Below are positions 1 to 11,316 of a stretch of 64,000 bases of DNA, piece after piece. Numbering within the stretch: the stretch's first letter is position 1; each line of letters opens with the position of its first letter. Under the pieces are notes generated by a model, which was given only the letters and a program-made list of their open reading frames with translations, made no database searches and was not told where the DNA came from. A program made the translations under genes and the position numbers. Origin of the DNA: Ophiosphaerella korrae (lineage: Eukaryota > Ascomycota > Dothideomycetes > Pleosporales > Phaeosphaeriaceae). The DNA lies in the NCBI GenBank assembly GCA_028456385.1, contig JALNQF010000146.1, positions 1-64,000 on the forward strand, written 5' to 3'.

Positions 1-2035
1 TTAAACTATTACTTATTAAACTACTTCTCCTTAAGTAGCTATAGCTTCTATAGCTCTAAATAAAGTAGATACTATCTCTTATTAAGTAGCTATATTTTAT
101 ATTACTCTAAATAATATAGTTAGAGCTTATTAGTAGTATATACGCTAGTAATAGCTAGCGCTAACGCGATTAAGCTAAAAACTCTAAAATAACAAGCTAG
201 ATAATAGCGCTAGAAGCTTAAGTGCTTACTTATTATTATATAAACCTAAGTAGAGTAAATAGAGTAGTATACTAGATAAGCTACTCCTATAAGTACTAAT
301 AGACTATAACCTAAATATAGAGCTTACTATAGTAAACACTATAATTATAGTAGCTACTTAGCTTAAGCTATAACTATAAGCTTATCTATATTAAGATAAG
401 CTCTTACTACTACTATAAAATTAGAAGTACCTATATATATACCTATATAGGTAGCTCTTTAAATAAGTAGCTTAGAAAGAGATTAATACGCTACTAGTAG
501 CTAGTACCTAGAAGGAGATAGAGCGCTCGTAATCGAGCGATTAGCTACTACCTCTAAAGTAGGTTTTTACATATAAACTTAACTAAGATAGCTACTTTCT
601 TAAGTGTAAAGCTTAGATTGTAGTGCGTAAAGACTTCTAAATAATTAATTTAATATAATTAACTTACGCTACTATATTAGTAGCGCGCTTGTTTTAAACT
701 ATAATAGCAATTACAGCTAAGTTTAACCTAGAAGTAGCTTAGTATAACGTTATTAGAGCTTTCCTCTATATATATAGAGATTATTAACTAGTAGTTATCT
801 ACGAGCTCCTAGATAGGTTTAAAGTAGCTAGTAAGTACGTTAAGCTTAATTAAGCACTATATAGCCTTAAAGACTTACTACTCTTTTAGTATAAGGAGCT
901 CTTAAGAACGCTTAAATAAGCTAGTCTTATAGTCTTAAAAGAAGAGCTATACTTATTCTATAATAAGGAGCGTAAAATACTCTTTCTCTTTTACGTTAAT
1001 AATATATTAGTAATATATTACAAAATCTACTAATTAGAAGCTTACTAAATTATTAAGAGAATTAAACAAGCTTACAATATAGAAGATAAAGGCCTAGTAA
1101 GCTAGTTCCTAGGCGTACGAGTAATATAGAGTTAGCTAGATAAGACTATTATACTTGTCTACAATAAGTATATTAATAAGATAGTAAAAAAGTTTAATCT
1201 TATAAGCTCTATAAGCTTTCTAGCAACTCTATTACTAGTAGAAGAGCTATAGCTAAGTAAAAGAGAGGCCTTAAAGCGTAAAATTAAGGACTACTAGGAG
1301 TAAGTAGGATCTATCTTGTATATAGTAATAATAGTGTAACTAGACGTTATATTTATAGCTACTAAGCTCTCTTAATATCTTATAAATCTAAGCTAAAAGT
1401 ATCTTAAAGTAGTAAACTAAGTTATTATTTACCTATATAGAACTTAGTACCTATTAGTCTAGTATAGTAAGTAGCGAGATAGTAAGTAGTAAGGTACTAA
1501 GCTACTTATATATAGAGACGCGTTATTTACTAACAATCTAGTAACGCGCTACTTATCTTATAGCTATATTGTAATACTCTTTAGTAGAGTAGTAATATAG
1601 AAAGTAGTATAATAAGCTATAGTAACTACTTCTACTACTAAAGCTAAGCTACTTATACTTAAGTACGTAAGTAAAGAGGTAATAGTACTAAAAAGGCTCT
1701 TTTAAGAGCTTATATTAGACCTAAGAGCTACTTAGATAATTTTCTATAATAATTAGCAAATAATTAGACTTATTGTAGGTAAAAATAAGAGAGTAACAAC
1801 GCACTTATATTACGTAGATATATAGAATATGTAGCTAAGATAAGAGTACGCTAGAAGCTTATTTTAAGTCTCTTATATACTAACGAGCGAGATACTAGTA
1901 GATAGCCTAACTAAGTACCTCCTAGAGTAGTAGTTTAAGAGATTTAAAGCTTACCTTAACCTTAAGGATATATAAGCTAAGCTTAAGTTACAAGAATTAT
2001 AAAAGTAGAGTATAGAGCTATAAAGAAGTCTTTAA
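1..2035 (+). pseudogene. Ty1/copia retrotransposon pol relic (reverse transcriptase to RNase H), RIP-mutated
   Basis: This is the 3' part of a copia-type polyprotein that copied the element by reverse transcription. In the RT region (about 720-1,200) the translation contains ALYSLKDLLLF (copia consensus ALYGLKDSPLLW) at about 851-885. LFYVNNILVIYY follows (consensus YVDDILV, catalytic Asp pair changed to Asn) near 987-1,020. The RNase H/C-terminal part (about 1,290-1,930) ends in DSLTKYL near 1,893-1,915, the usual copia 'D.LTK.L' ending. TAA/TAG codons interrupt every few residues, mostly where Gln or Trp is expected, as RIP would produce. The 5' part and 5' LTR lie outside the window. Sequence before about 600 should hold integrase, but I could not recognise motifs there. 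Confidence 0.85.
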
Positions 2036-2089
2036 ATTAAAGCGCTAAAGCGTAGAGCTAAAGCTTAGAGCTAAGCTTAAAATAAGGTA

Positions 2090-3146
2090 TCTATTTAAAA
2101 TATAAGATTAATAAACTTATTAAGAAGTACCTTTACGCGTAGATAACGCGCAAAAGCCTCTTTAGCTTAAGCGTCCCTAGCTAGTAGAGTAGTAATAGCT
2201 CTTATTATAAAGGTAGCGTTAGCGAGCGCAGTAGTAGTAAGGTCTTAGGTAGAGGCAGGAGCAAGAGTAGGCGTAGGCACAGGCGCAGGCTAAGGCGGAG
2301 GCAGAGGCAGGGGCGGTAAAGGAGTCTAAGGACCTAGAGTCTCTTCTACAACCTCGCTAAGTAGTATACAGAAAGTCTTTTAGAGAGCCTTAAGCTCCCT
2401 CTCTAGAGCCTTACAGGCCTAGGTAGTAACGAGGGCAATAGCGGCGCGGCGAGCGATCTTAGGGCTACAATACAAGTTAGTTAACTAATATTAAATTGAA
2501 GAGCTAGAGTAGTTTTTCAAATCAACTTACATAGGAACGCAGCTATAGCTGCTAGTAGTATAGCGTACACAACGCTAAACCCCCTCCCTAAGGGAGTTAT
2601 AGCAGCTCCCGTCGGAGCAGCCTACTAACGCGCTGCGAGCGCAGCGGAGGTAGGGCTCCTTACAGAGAGCACCTACAACCCCCTTAGGAGAGGAGGCACG
2701 AGAGGGCGGGGGCGAGGGCGTCCGCGGCACCGGAGTCTTTTTGGTGCGCTTCTTCTTCTTCTTGGCAGCAGCAGCAGCAGCAGCAGTAGTAGCAGCAGCG
2801 GCAGCGGCTTTGGAGGCGGTGCGGGAGCGAGATGTACGAGCGCGAGCAGCTTTCTTAGCTTTGCTCTACAAGAACGAGTTAGTACAACGATCGCTAATAT
2901 GAAAAGCAAGCTTCAAAAGCTTCAAAAACAGCAACTTACGATGGCTATAATGATGGTTACTGAAGAGTTTACGAGGCTGAGAAAACTCTGAATATACTGC
3001 GCGCAGCGCACGAGCGCTTGGTACCCGCGCACGAGCCCAAAACAAATAGAATCGCAGGTAAAGGTGTTTTCAACTGAGTTCAGATAACTACTACGAAACT
3101 CATTGAACAGCTCTGCTGCGCAGCTCACCTGGGGGGTGTGTCGCAA
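2090..3146 (-). pseudogene. Antisense Cys-rich gene relic at the 3' end of the copia element, two exons
   Basis: On the minus strand a frame starts at Met (3,146) and runs to 2,940. It then joins in frame, across a candidate intron at 2,866-2,939, to a Lys/Arg/Ala-rich stretch (about 2,690-2,865). That stretch includes an Ala run, a five-Lys run and a Pro/Ser-rich linker. Next comes a Cys-rich segment (about 2,540-2,680) containing RCARSALVGCSDGSC. The last part (about 2,095-2,480) reads as a helical, then Pro-rich, then helical tail interrupted only by TAG/TAA at plausible Gln positions. The gene lies antisense to the copia pol, just after its 3' end. I do not recognise the protein. The Cys spacing suggests zinc binding, which is inference. 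A plus-strand frame at 2,899-2,991 competes for part of exon 1, so that exon is less certain. Confidence 0.55.
2866..2939 (-). other. Candidate spliceosomal intron, 74 bp
   Basis: Read on the minus strand it starts GTAAGT, has TACTAAC 18 bases before its end and finishes TTGTAG. These are canonical fungal donor, branch point and acceptor. Removing it joins the upstream frame to the Lys/Ala-rich frame without a stop, supporting an antisense gene here. Confidence 0.6.
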
Positions 3147-3372
3147 GTTAGAGCTTCGCTCTATACGATTCAGGTAAGCCCGCAGCAGTAAGTGAGCCGC
3201 ACGAGCTGTTCGAGCTGCTCTACTGTATATAAGTAGCCCAGCTCAGATAGCTCTTCAATCAATGATCATCTCCTACTCATTCCTGAGCTCGCATCTCGCA
3301 ACACTAGAGACCCTGAGAGAGTTTAGGGGTAAATTGAGTTCACGCACGGACTAAAGCCTTTAACGCCACGCA

Positions 3373-3460
3373 CGCAGAGAGCTGCAGCTAGCACCGACGC
3401 AGAGAGCTAGCAGCCAGCACCGACGCAGAAAGCAGCAGCCAGCACTAACGCAAAAACCAA
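3373..3460. repeat. 25-26 bp tandem repeat, about 3.4 copies
   Basis: Units beginning cgcag(a/-)gag start at 3,373, 3,398, 3,424 and 3,449, giving spacings of 25, 26 and 25 bases. The core is cgcagagagc...cagcaccga. Confidence 0.75.
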
Positions 3461-3477
3461 TCTCTCCATCGTTTACT

Positions 3478-3665
3478 GGCTTAGTTCGGCTTAGTTCGGC
3501 TTAGTTCAGCTCAGTCTGGCTCAGTTTGGCTCAGTTCAGCTCAGTTTGACTTAGTTTGGCTCGGTTCAGCTTAGTTTACCGGCTCAGTTCAGCTCAGTCT
3601 ACCGGCTCGGTTTGGCTCAGTTCAGCTCAGTTTGGCTCGGTTTACTGGCTCAGTTCTGTCAGATT
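3478..3665. repeat. Short (about 10 bp) degenerate tandem repeat, ggctcagttc type
   Basis: The stretch is built from variants of ggctTAGTTc / agctCAGTTt, about ten bases each. The same array resumes after an interruption at about 3,990-4,160. The intervening 3,670-3,985 is occupied by a different repeat. Confidence 0.75.
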
Positions 3666-3833
3666 TGCGCTGAGTTAGAGCGTTACCGCTGGTCCGGCGC
3701 GTTGATTTTGAGTTTGAGCTAGCGTAGCTAGTGATGCTCGGCGCGTGCGCGCCCTACGATCGACATCTCGATCGCGATCGGCCATCAACGTTATAGCTGC
3801 CAGTGTCACGGCCAGCAGCGCTACTGCCAGCAG

Positions 3834-3980
3834 CACTGCGATTGATGTGCCGCCGCTGGCATCTGACTGACGCTCTGCCGCTGGCATCTGATTGACGTGC
3901 CGCCGCTGGCATCTAACTGACGCTCTGCCGCTGGCATCTGATTGACGTGCCGCCACTGGCATCTGATCGACGCTCTGCCA
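3834..3980. repeat. 25-bp minisatellite with a 50-bp higher-order period
   Basis: ctggcatct recurs at 3,856, 3,881, 3,906, 3,931 and 3,956, exactly 25 bases apart. Alternate units differ (gctctgccg versus gtgccgccg), so the true repeat is 50 bases. The array interrupts the ggctcagttc repeat. An open frame on the minus strand here (3,675-3,962) is a by-product of the repeat and not a convincing gene. Confidence 0.85.
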
Positions 3981-4431
3981 CCGGGTTGAGGGTTCAATTT
4001 ACTGGCTTAGTTCAGCCTAGTTTACTGGCTCAGTTCAACTCAAGTTTAGCTCAGTTTACTAGCTTAGTTTAGCTTAGTTTACCGGCTTAGTTCAACTCAA
4101 GTTTAGCTTAGTTTACTAGCTTAGTTTAGATTAGTTTAGATTAGTTTAGCTTAGTTTATAAGCTTAAAGGGACTAAGCTCTATATAAGGGGGGAGGCATG
4201 TAGTAGAGTTGTAGTAGAGTTAGCTAAGTTAAGCTCTAAGGGAGCCTTAGTTAGGGAGTTTAGGGGTATTTAAGCTTAACACAGGAGGAACTTAACTATA
4301 CTAACTAAACCTTACAAGATACACAACAAGGTTAATAGAAGTAAGAACTTCTCTTATATCTTCTACTACTAATCGAGCCCTTAGTACGTAGTTAATTAGT
4401 CTACTAACAATTAATTTATTATCTACTATAC

Positions 4432-4765
4432 TATTAGTTAACTAAAGAGATAGATACTATAAATACAATAAAGTAGCTAATTACAACCTAGACACGTAAA
4501 ATACGTAATTAAAGTAATCTATAATCTATACTTATAAACTATAGATTAGGACTAGAACTAGAAGTATATAATTAGTAGCAATGCGTATTAGTAGAATAGT
4601 ATTAGTAATTTAATTATTAACTATAAGCAGTACTCCTTAATATCTCCTTAGGATTAACAAGTATTTTAGTTTATTACTTAATTACCTAGTACTTTAGCTA
4701 TTACTCTTAATCTCCTTACACCCTAAGTTACTTAGTTAACTAGTAACTACTCCCCCCTAGTTATA
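4432..4765 (+). repeat. 5' LTR (core) of chromovirus 1
   Basis: It matches 10,978-11,311 over its whole length with only transition-type differences, consistent with RIP. It ends tagttata, next to the presumed primer-binding region (ctttactaat). Confidence 0.85.
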
Positions 4766-4849
4766 CTTTACTAATCACGATATTAAGAAGTGTAAGTAAT
4801 TATATAGTTAGCTAACTAATAGTAGAAAGTTTAACTAGAAAGGGCTTAG

Positions 4850-7800
4850 CACCCTTAAGTAGCTATAAGTTAGATAGAACTAACTAGAGAGTAGTTAAAG
4901 AAGCTCTAAACAAACTAATAGTAAAAAAAATAGAAATAATAAGAGTTATTAACGCGCTAGAAGCCTAGAATAAAGAGCTAAAGAGTTATATTAAATAAAA
5001 TAAAGCTTAAGTAAAAGCTATTATTATAGACTAGAATAAGATAGAGTAAGTTATAATATAACTTAAAATAAGCGTAGTTAAGAAACTACCTAAGATACTA
5101 GAACTAGAGAAGTTTAATAGTATAAGAAGTAAGCTAAAATCTTTCTTAGTAAGAGTATAACTTTACTTAGATATATAAGCTTAATACTTTAATATAAAAG
5201 AAAAGAAAGTTGTATATATTATAATATACCTAAAAGAAGAAGTAATTAAATAGTTTAATATATACTAGATAGACTACTATAAAAATTTACTAGAAATATA
5301 AAAAGATAAAACTATAGCTATTTTTAGAAATTATAAATACTTTATTAGTTAAATAAAAATAGTTTTTAAAGACGTTAATATAGCTAGATATATAAAAGAA
5401 GTACTTAATAATTTAATATAATATAGAAGTGTTGTAGAATATATTATAAAGTTTAATTAACTATCCTTAAATATAGAAAAGAATAAAGTATTACTAATAT
5501 TATAATTTAAACAAGAACTTAAGTTAAAAATATAATACAAGATAATATATATAGAAAAACCCTAAAGCTTATAAGCTCTAAAAGAACAAGTAATATAGAT
5601 TAATAATAACTTTAGAGATTAGAGAAAGAACAAATTACATAGAATTATAAATAATAAGAAGAATAAAAGAGACCCTATAATCTTAGACACTAATAAAGAT
5701 AGTAAGAATAGAAGTAAGAATAAAGACTTTAAATACTTTAACTATAGTAAGAAAGTCTACTACGTAAAAGACTATTAAGGATAGAAGAAAAAAGAATCTA
5801 TATATTATAAATATAATAAACTAAGATACTTTATAAAGAACTATAAAAGTAAGGATTTAATAATAGAAAACTAGTTAAAGATAACTAAGGAAAAGAAGAA
5901 GACTAAGCTATAAGAAAAAGTAGTAGTAACTAAAGAATTATAGTATAAAATACTAAATTAGACTTTTTACTATAAAGATAACTACTATATAAACCCTAGA
6001 AATAAACAAAGATTAGAATAGTTTCTTTAGAGAGCTTTTAAAACAAGAGAAGAAAAAGTAAAGCTAAAAAAAAAAGAAGTAAAACTAAGAGTAATAAAAG
6101 AAGATACCTAAGTATAGCTTAAAGAAATAAGTAGTCTACTAATAGAAGACTTAGAAGAAGAAGAAATTCTAACTACTAAGATTACTACTAGAGAGATAGG
6201 AGGTAATAAGCTTTACTAACTTACTAATAGAAAAAGTAAAGAAGAATCTAGAGGTTTTAAGAAAAAAAAAAGAAACCTAGAAAGATATAGTTAAAACAAG
6301 AGGTATAGAGTATACTCTATTTTTTAAGAAAGACTATAGAAGTAATATAATAATAGACTTAGAAGATCTAGACAAGTAATAGCAATTTATCCTAAAGTAT
6401 ATATAACTAATAAGAATCTAGAAAGTATATAAAGAATAGAAAATATAGAACCTAAAGAATACTAGTTAGATAATATTCTAAGGATAGGTAGAATAATATA
6501 TATTTACTATAGGAAAAATACTAAAATAGTAGTAATAGGAACACCTAATAAAAAAGATAAAATAGATTAATAAAGAATATACGCTAAAAGTACTAGTTAA
6601 GTACTATATTCTAGTAAAAAAGATACCTAGAAATAATTACTATAGAGAAGGTAATAATAATAGAATTAATCTAGAATATATTACGTACTTTAAGATAGAA
6701 TATATATAATCTATAAAATAACTAAGAAATACTATAGTATTTAGCTAAAAAGGTAAAAGAGCTATAATTATAAGTAAGTAATCTAAAGAAAAGATATTAA
6801 AGGCTAGAATATTAAAAAGAACCTAGGAAAAAGATATATAATATTAAAACTAGGCAGAAACTTACCTAAAGAATATATCCTAGGAAGGCTATAGTATAAC
6901 TATAACAAAGAACTATACCTAAAATACGCTAAATAGTAGCGTAAAAAGTAAGTAAATAAGAAACTTAAAAGAGTTAAAGGCCTATATATTATTAAGGATA
7001 GACTATACTAGAGAAAGAAAGTTAAGATCCTAATTAACTATAGAGTAATAAGGAAGTTTATATTAAAAAAGTTTATAGAAAAACAAAGAATAAGCTATAT
7101 AACTAAGTAATACTTACGCTAATTAAGTATAATTAAAGGAAAACTATACTAAGAACTAATAAGATTTAAAACAAAACTATTAGAGTTAAGAATAGAAAAC
7201 CTAAGGATAACTAATATAATTATAGATATAACAACAATTAATAATAAATAAGACGTAATTCTTAGAATACTATAATTAATAATAGTAAACCTACAAATTA
7301 ATTAGAGAACCTAATAGATTAGTTACTCTAACTAACATAGATTAAAAGCTAACGTAAAAACAACTAAGAGTAGATTCCTAGACAAATACAAGAAATAGGA
7401 ACAATAACTTACTAAACTAAAAGACTACCTTCTAGAACACTAACTATAGGACCTAGAAATAGAACTAGAAAAAAGAAAGAATATAGGATAGAGCGCTATA
7501 TATAGGAAAACTAAAGAAGAATTAAAAATTAAATAAAACTTCTTCTAAGAAAGAATAAAGAAAGGATAGATATAAAACTCTAGATCCTTAGTAGTGTATA
7601 AACTTATCTTTATAGATAAAAAGGGAATAGATAATAAATAACCTTACGTAGATTATAAGAAAATAAATATAATTATAAATAAAAACTAATACCTTTTACT
7701 ATATATTAACAAGATATAAGATAAACTATAGAAAGTAAAGATCTTTATAATACTAGATATATAGAATATATACTATTAAATCTAAATTAAAGAAAGTAAT

Positions 7801-10270
7801 AAATAGAAAATAGTATTTAGAATACAATATAGACAATTTAAATATATAGTTATACCTTTTAGATTAATAAACGTACGAGTAGTATTTTAGGAGTAAATAA
7901 ATATAGTCCTAAGAGAGTACCTAGATATATTTATATTTACCTACCTAGACAATATCCTTATATTCTTAGAAATAGAAGAAGAACACGTATAGTATATATA
8001 CAAGTTACTAGAGAAACTAGTAGAAAATAAGATATTCTTTAAGAAAAGAAAATATAAATTCTATATAAAAGAAATAGACTTCTATAGATTTATTATAGAA
8101 CTAAGAAAGATAAGAATTAACCTAGATAAAATTAAAGTAATTTAGGAATAGCTAATACCTAAGAATCTAAAAGAAGTATAATAGTTTTATAGACTAGTAA
8201 ACTTCTATAGAAAACTAATAGTATAATAGTTAAATATAATAAAACTACTAACTAACCTTATAAAGAAAGATACGCCCTTTAAGTAGATATAAGAATATAA
8301 ACACGAATTTAATAAAATTAAATAAAAGTTTATAGAAAACCTAGTAATTAGGAGATATAACCTAGAACTACTAGTAGTTATAAAAACTAACGTATCTAAC
8401 TTAAGATATAGAATAGCCCTAATACAAGAGGACTTAGAAACTAAAGAAAAATACCTAGTAGAGTATTTCTTAAAGAAAATACTACTAGTAGAACTTAATT
8501 ACCTAATATATAACAAGGAGATACTAGTAATCTATAAAATATTTAGATAATAAAGAGTATACTTATAAAGAGTAAAATATATAATAAAGATCTATATAGA
8601 CTATAAGAATCTTATAAGATTTATAATAAATAAAGACCTAATATAATAATATATAAGATCGTAAGAATACTTAGTAACGTTTAACTTTAAGATTATATAT
8701 ATAAAAAGAACAAATAACTAATTTATAGATATACTAAGTAGAAGAATAGACCTATAAATAAAAGTTAATACTACTAGTATAGTACTAGTTAAGAATAATA
8801 AAGAATACTTAATCTTAAATAAACTAAAGATAGCTATAACTCTAGAAAGAGGAAATAGTAAGCTAGACAACTAGATCTAAGGAGAGACTAGAAAAGCCTT
8901 TAAAGAAATAAAAAAACTAGAAATCTAAGAAGGATTTATAAAAGCTTATAGATAAATATATATCCTAAGTAAAATATAAATAGAATTTATACAATAATTC
9001 TATAAATTACTAGTATATAGCTACTAGGGAAAAGATAAAATATTAGATAGAATCTTATAAAATTATTATATCCTAAAAGTAAAGTAACTAATAATAGAAG
9101 TACTATAAGACTATATAGAGTATTATAGATATAAGTATAATAAGTACGTATTATATAGAATACTATAACTAGTTAAAATACTAGAAAGACTTTAGAGAGT
9201 AATTACTATAGACTTTATTACGAAATTACTAAAGTAAAAAGACCTAATATTAGGAATTAAATATAATAGAATTATAATAATAGTAGATAAACTTATAAAT
9301 ATACGTACTTTAGACTATATAAAGAAAAAAGTAAGATAGAAGTTGTTATATACTAAGTATTAGGAATAATAGTAAGCTAATATAGAATTCTAGATAAAAT
9401 AATTATAGATAGAGATATAAGATTTATATCTAAATTATTGTAAATAATAATAGTAACATTAGTAATAAAATATTTAATATCTATAGTATACTACTTATAA
9501 ATAGATAGATAATTAGAAAGAATAAATTAAATAGTAGAATAATACTTAAGATACTACTTTAACTACTAATAAAACAATTAGGTAATACTACTACCTATAG
9601 TATAGCTAGTATATAATAGTATAAAGAATATAGTAATAAGAGTATTATATTTCTTTACAAACTATAGATTTAACCCTAATATATACTAGATACTAAGAGG
9701 AGAAAACTTTATAAATAGGATTAAAGATATATATAACTAACTATAATAAGACGTAGAATTCTTATAAGAATATATAGTAAAATACTACTATAAGAAATAT
9801 AAAAAACGACCCTAATTTAAAGAGGAAGAAAAAGTATAGCTAGTAAAAAGGAATATTAAAACAAAACAACCTAGTTCTAAACTAGACTATATTAAAATAA
9901 AACTATATAAAGTTAAGAAATAAGTTATACTAGTTATATTTAAGTTAAAACTACTAGACAAAATAAAGATATACCTAATATTCTACGTAGTACTACTAGA
10001 AAAAGTATTACAAGATATAATACTACTAGTATACAAAGTAGATATATATAGAGAATAAAAAGAATAAGAAGTAAAAGAAATCTTATAATACTAGTTTTAT
10101 AATAGAAAAAACTACTATCTAGTAGAATAGATAGGAATAGATAAAAAATAATAACTATAAGAAAAAATATAGAAACTAGACGATAATCTTAATTACTTTA
10201 AGAAACTAGAGGACTTCTAAAATTAAAACCTTCTAGAACGCTTTATAGTAAACTAAGAAAACTATTAAGA
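4850..10270 (+). pseudogene. Gag-pol relic of chromovirus 1 (gag, zinc knuckles, RT, RNase H, integrase, chromodomain)
   Basis: Gag-like helical sequence covers about 4,900-5,600. Two decayed CCHC knuckles lie at 5,728-5,855; the second reads YYKYNKLRYFIKNY, from C-x2-C-x4-H-x4-C with Cys to Tyr changes. RT lies at about 7,560-8,230, with FTYLDNILIF (from YLDD) and the downstream KEIDFYRFII segment. RNase H follows at about 8,270-8,760, integrase at about 8,900-9,800, and a chromodomain near 10,060-10,190. In that chromodomain an E(E)xEVxEIL segment is followed by YYLVEWIG. The chromodomain places the element in the chromoviruses, which target heterochromatin. Stops occur throughout. Confidence 0.85.
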
Positions 10271-10890
10271 GTACTAAGAAAGAAAGGACTCCTAATATTA
10301 CTAATAGATAGAAAGACGTTAGGAACGTCTATTAAGGTAAGAGCTAATATAGCCTTAGAAGCCTCTTCTATATCTAACTTAGCCTTAAGTAACTTTAACT
10401 ATATAACTAACTATTTATTATTATAAGCCTTTAGCTTATAAAAACAAGATAAATAAGCTTAATTTTTTACTAGCTTATATAAAGTCTCTTTATACTTAGC
10501 TTTAGCTTTTATAATTTACGACAATAATTTTTCTTAAGCCTAGTTAATAGCTTTCCTTATTATTACTTAGCCTAGATATAAGAATATATATAATCTATAT
10601 ATATTTAGCTATTAATATACTAGAAACGTTATAAGAACTATAAATATTAGTATAAATATACACTTTATAAGCCTTACTATATTTTAAAGAAACTATATAA
10701 ATAGGCTTAAGATTAGACTTAGATAATTTATAATAAGAATAAAGAAATATAATAATACTATTACGTAGTACTTAATTAGTAAGCTTATACGAATAAAGTG
10801 TAGATAGAGTAGATATAGAGGATAGGAATAAACTCTATATTAATAAAGAAATAAGACTAATAACTTTAGCTCTAAGATAGAATAATAAAA
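10198..10890 (-). pseudogene. Antisense accessory gene relic of chromovirus 1 (Cys-cluster plus coiled-coil type)
   Basis: On the strand opposite gag-pol, one frame (about 10,580-10,890) reads a Ser/Leu-rich start and then YSYYKLSKSNLKPIYIVSL. The Tyr residues there probably replace Cys (TGT/TGC to TAT/TAC). A second frame, shifted by +1, covers 10,198-10,570 and reads a helical segment with KAKYKETLYKLVKN. It ends SVLEGFNFRSPLVS and a stop at 10,198-10,200. Both parts align to the antisense relic of chromovirus 2 (22,951-23,713), including the +1 shift and the final stop. All internal stops are TAA/TAG. Its last ~90 bases overlap the sense pol end. I do not recognise the family; zinc binding and coiled-coil assembly are inference. 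Confidence 0.65.
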
Positions 10891-10912
10891 GACTATATAA
10901 GGGGAGAGATAG

Positions 10913-11311
10913 TATTATAGTAGTAATAAAAGATTATAGAATAGAACCTATTAGCTCTATAACCTTTTACTAATACCTATTAGTTAACTAAAGAGATAGA
11001 TACTATAAATATAATAAAGTAGCTAATTATAACCTAGATATATAAGATACGTAATTAAGGTAATCTATAATCTATACTTATAGACTATAGATTAAGACTA
11101 GAACTAGAAGTATATAATTAGTAGTAATACGTATTAGTAGAATAGTATTAGTAATTTAATTATTAACTACGAGTAGTACTCTTTAATATCTCCTAAGAAT
11201 TAATAAGTATTTTAGTTTATTACTTAATTACCTAGTACTTTAGCTATTACTCTTAATCTCCTTATACCCTAGGTTACTTAGTTAACTAGTAACTACTCTC
11301 CCCTAGTTATA
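10913..11311 (+). repeat. 3' LTR of chromovirus 1
   Basis: It begins tattatagtagtaa (from tgttatag...) after the purine tract and ends tagttata. Only the last 334 bases align clearly to the 5' copy. The first ~64 bases are in a diverged or rearranged part. Confidence 0.7.
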
Positions 11312-11316
11312 CCTAG

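Larger units (their letters stand above)
3147..4290. repeat. GC-richer tandem-repeat block, possible copia LTR/U3 material
   Basis: This block is much less AT-rich than its surroundings. It has TATA-like sites at about 3,225 (TATATAAGTAG) and 4,183 (TATATAAGGGG). The string gagtttaggggta occurs in two places (about 3,321 and 4,257), as if two related LTR or leader ends were present. No open frame with protein-like composition was found. Its position after the copia pol suggests LTR or leader sequence, but the 5' partner is outside the window, so boundaries cannot be set. Confidence 0.4.
4432..11311 (+). mobile_element. Ty3/gypsy chromovirus 1, RIP-degraded full-length copy
   Basis: Two direct repeats flank a gag-pol region with gypsy domain order: gag, two zinc knuckles, RT, RNase H, integrase, chromodomain. 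The shared 334-bp LTR core is 4,432-4,765 and 10,978-11,311. The LTR start in the 3' copy is better placed at 10,913, because it matches the start of chromovirus 2's LTR (tgttatagtagtaa) and directly follows a polypurine tract (about 10,899-10,912). The 5' LTR start is therefore uncertain and may lie near 4,370. After the 5' LTR, ctttactaat matches the corresponding position in chromovirus 2. No matching target duplication was found (tatac before, cctag after). Confidence 0.9.

Noticed and set aside
2673..2909. Open frame with a Leu/Arg-rich composition on the minus strand
   Set aside because: It is a shifted reading of the Ala/Lys-rich frame of the antisense copia gene. Its composition comes from the GCn and AAG runs, and it reads through the intron candidate.
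3675..3962. 95-codon minus-strand frame with repeated QSDASGR-like units
   Set aside because: Caused by the 25-bp minisatellite; the repeat period is not a multiple of three and nothing outside the array supports a gene.
3373..3980. Regularly spaced repeats, CRISPR-like at first sight
   Set aside because: Units are contiguous without unique spacers, in a eukaryotic context.
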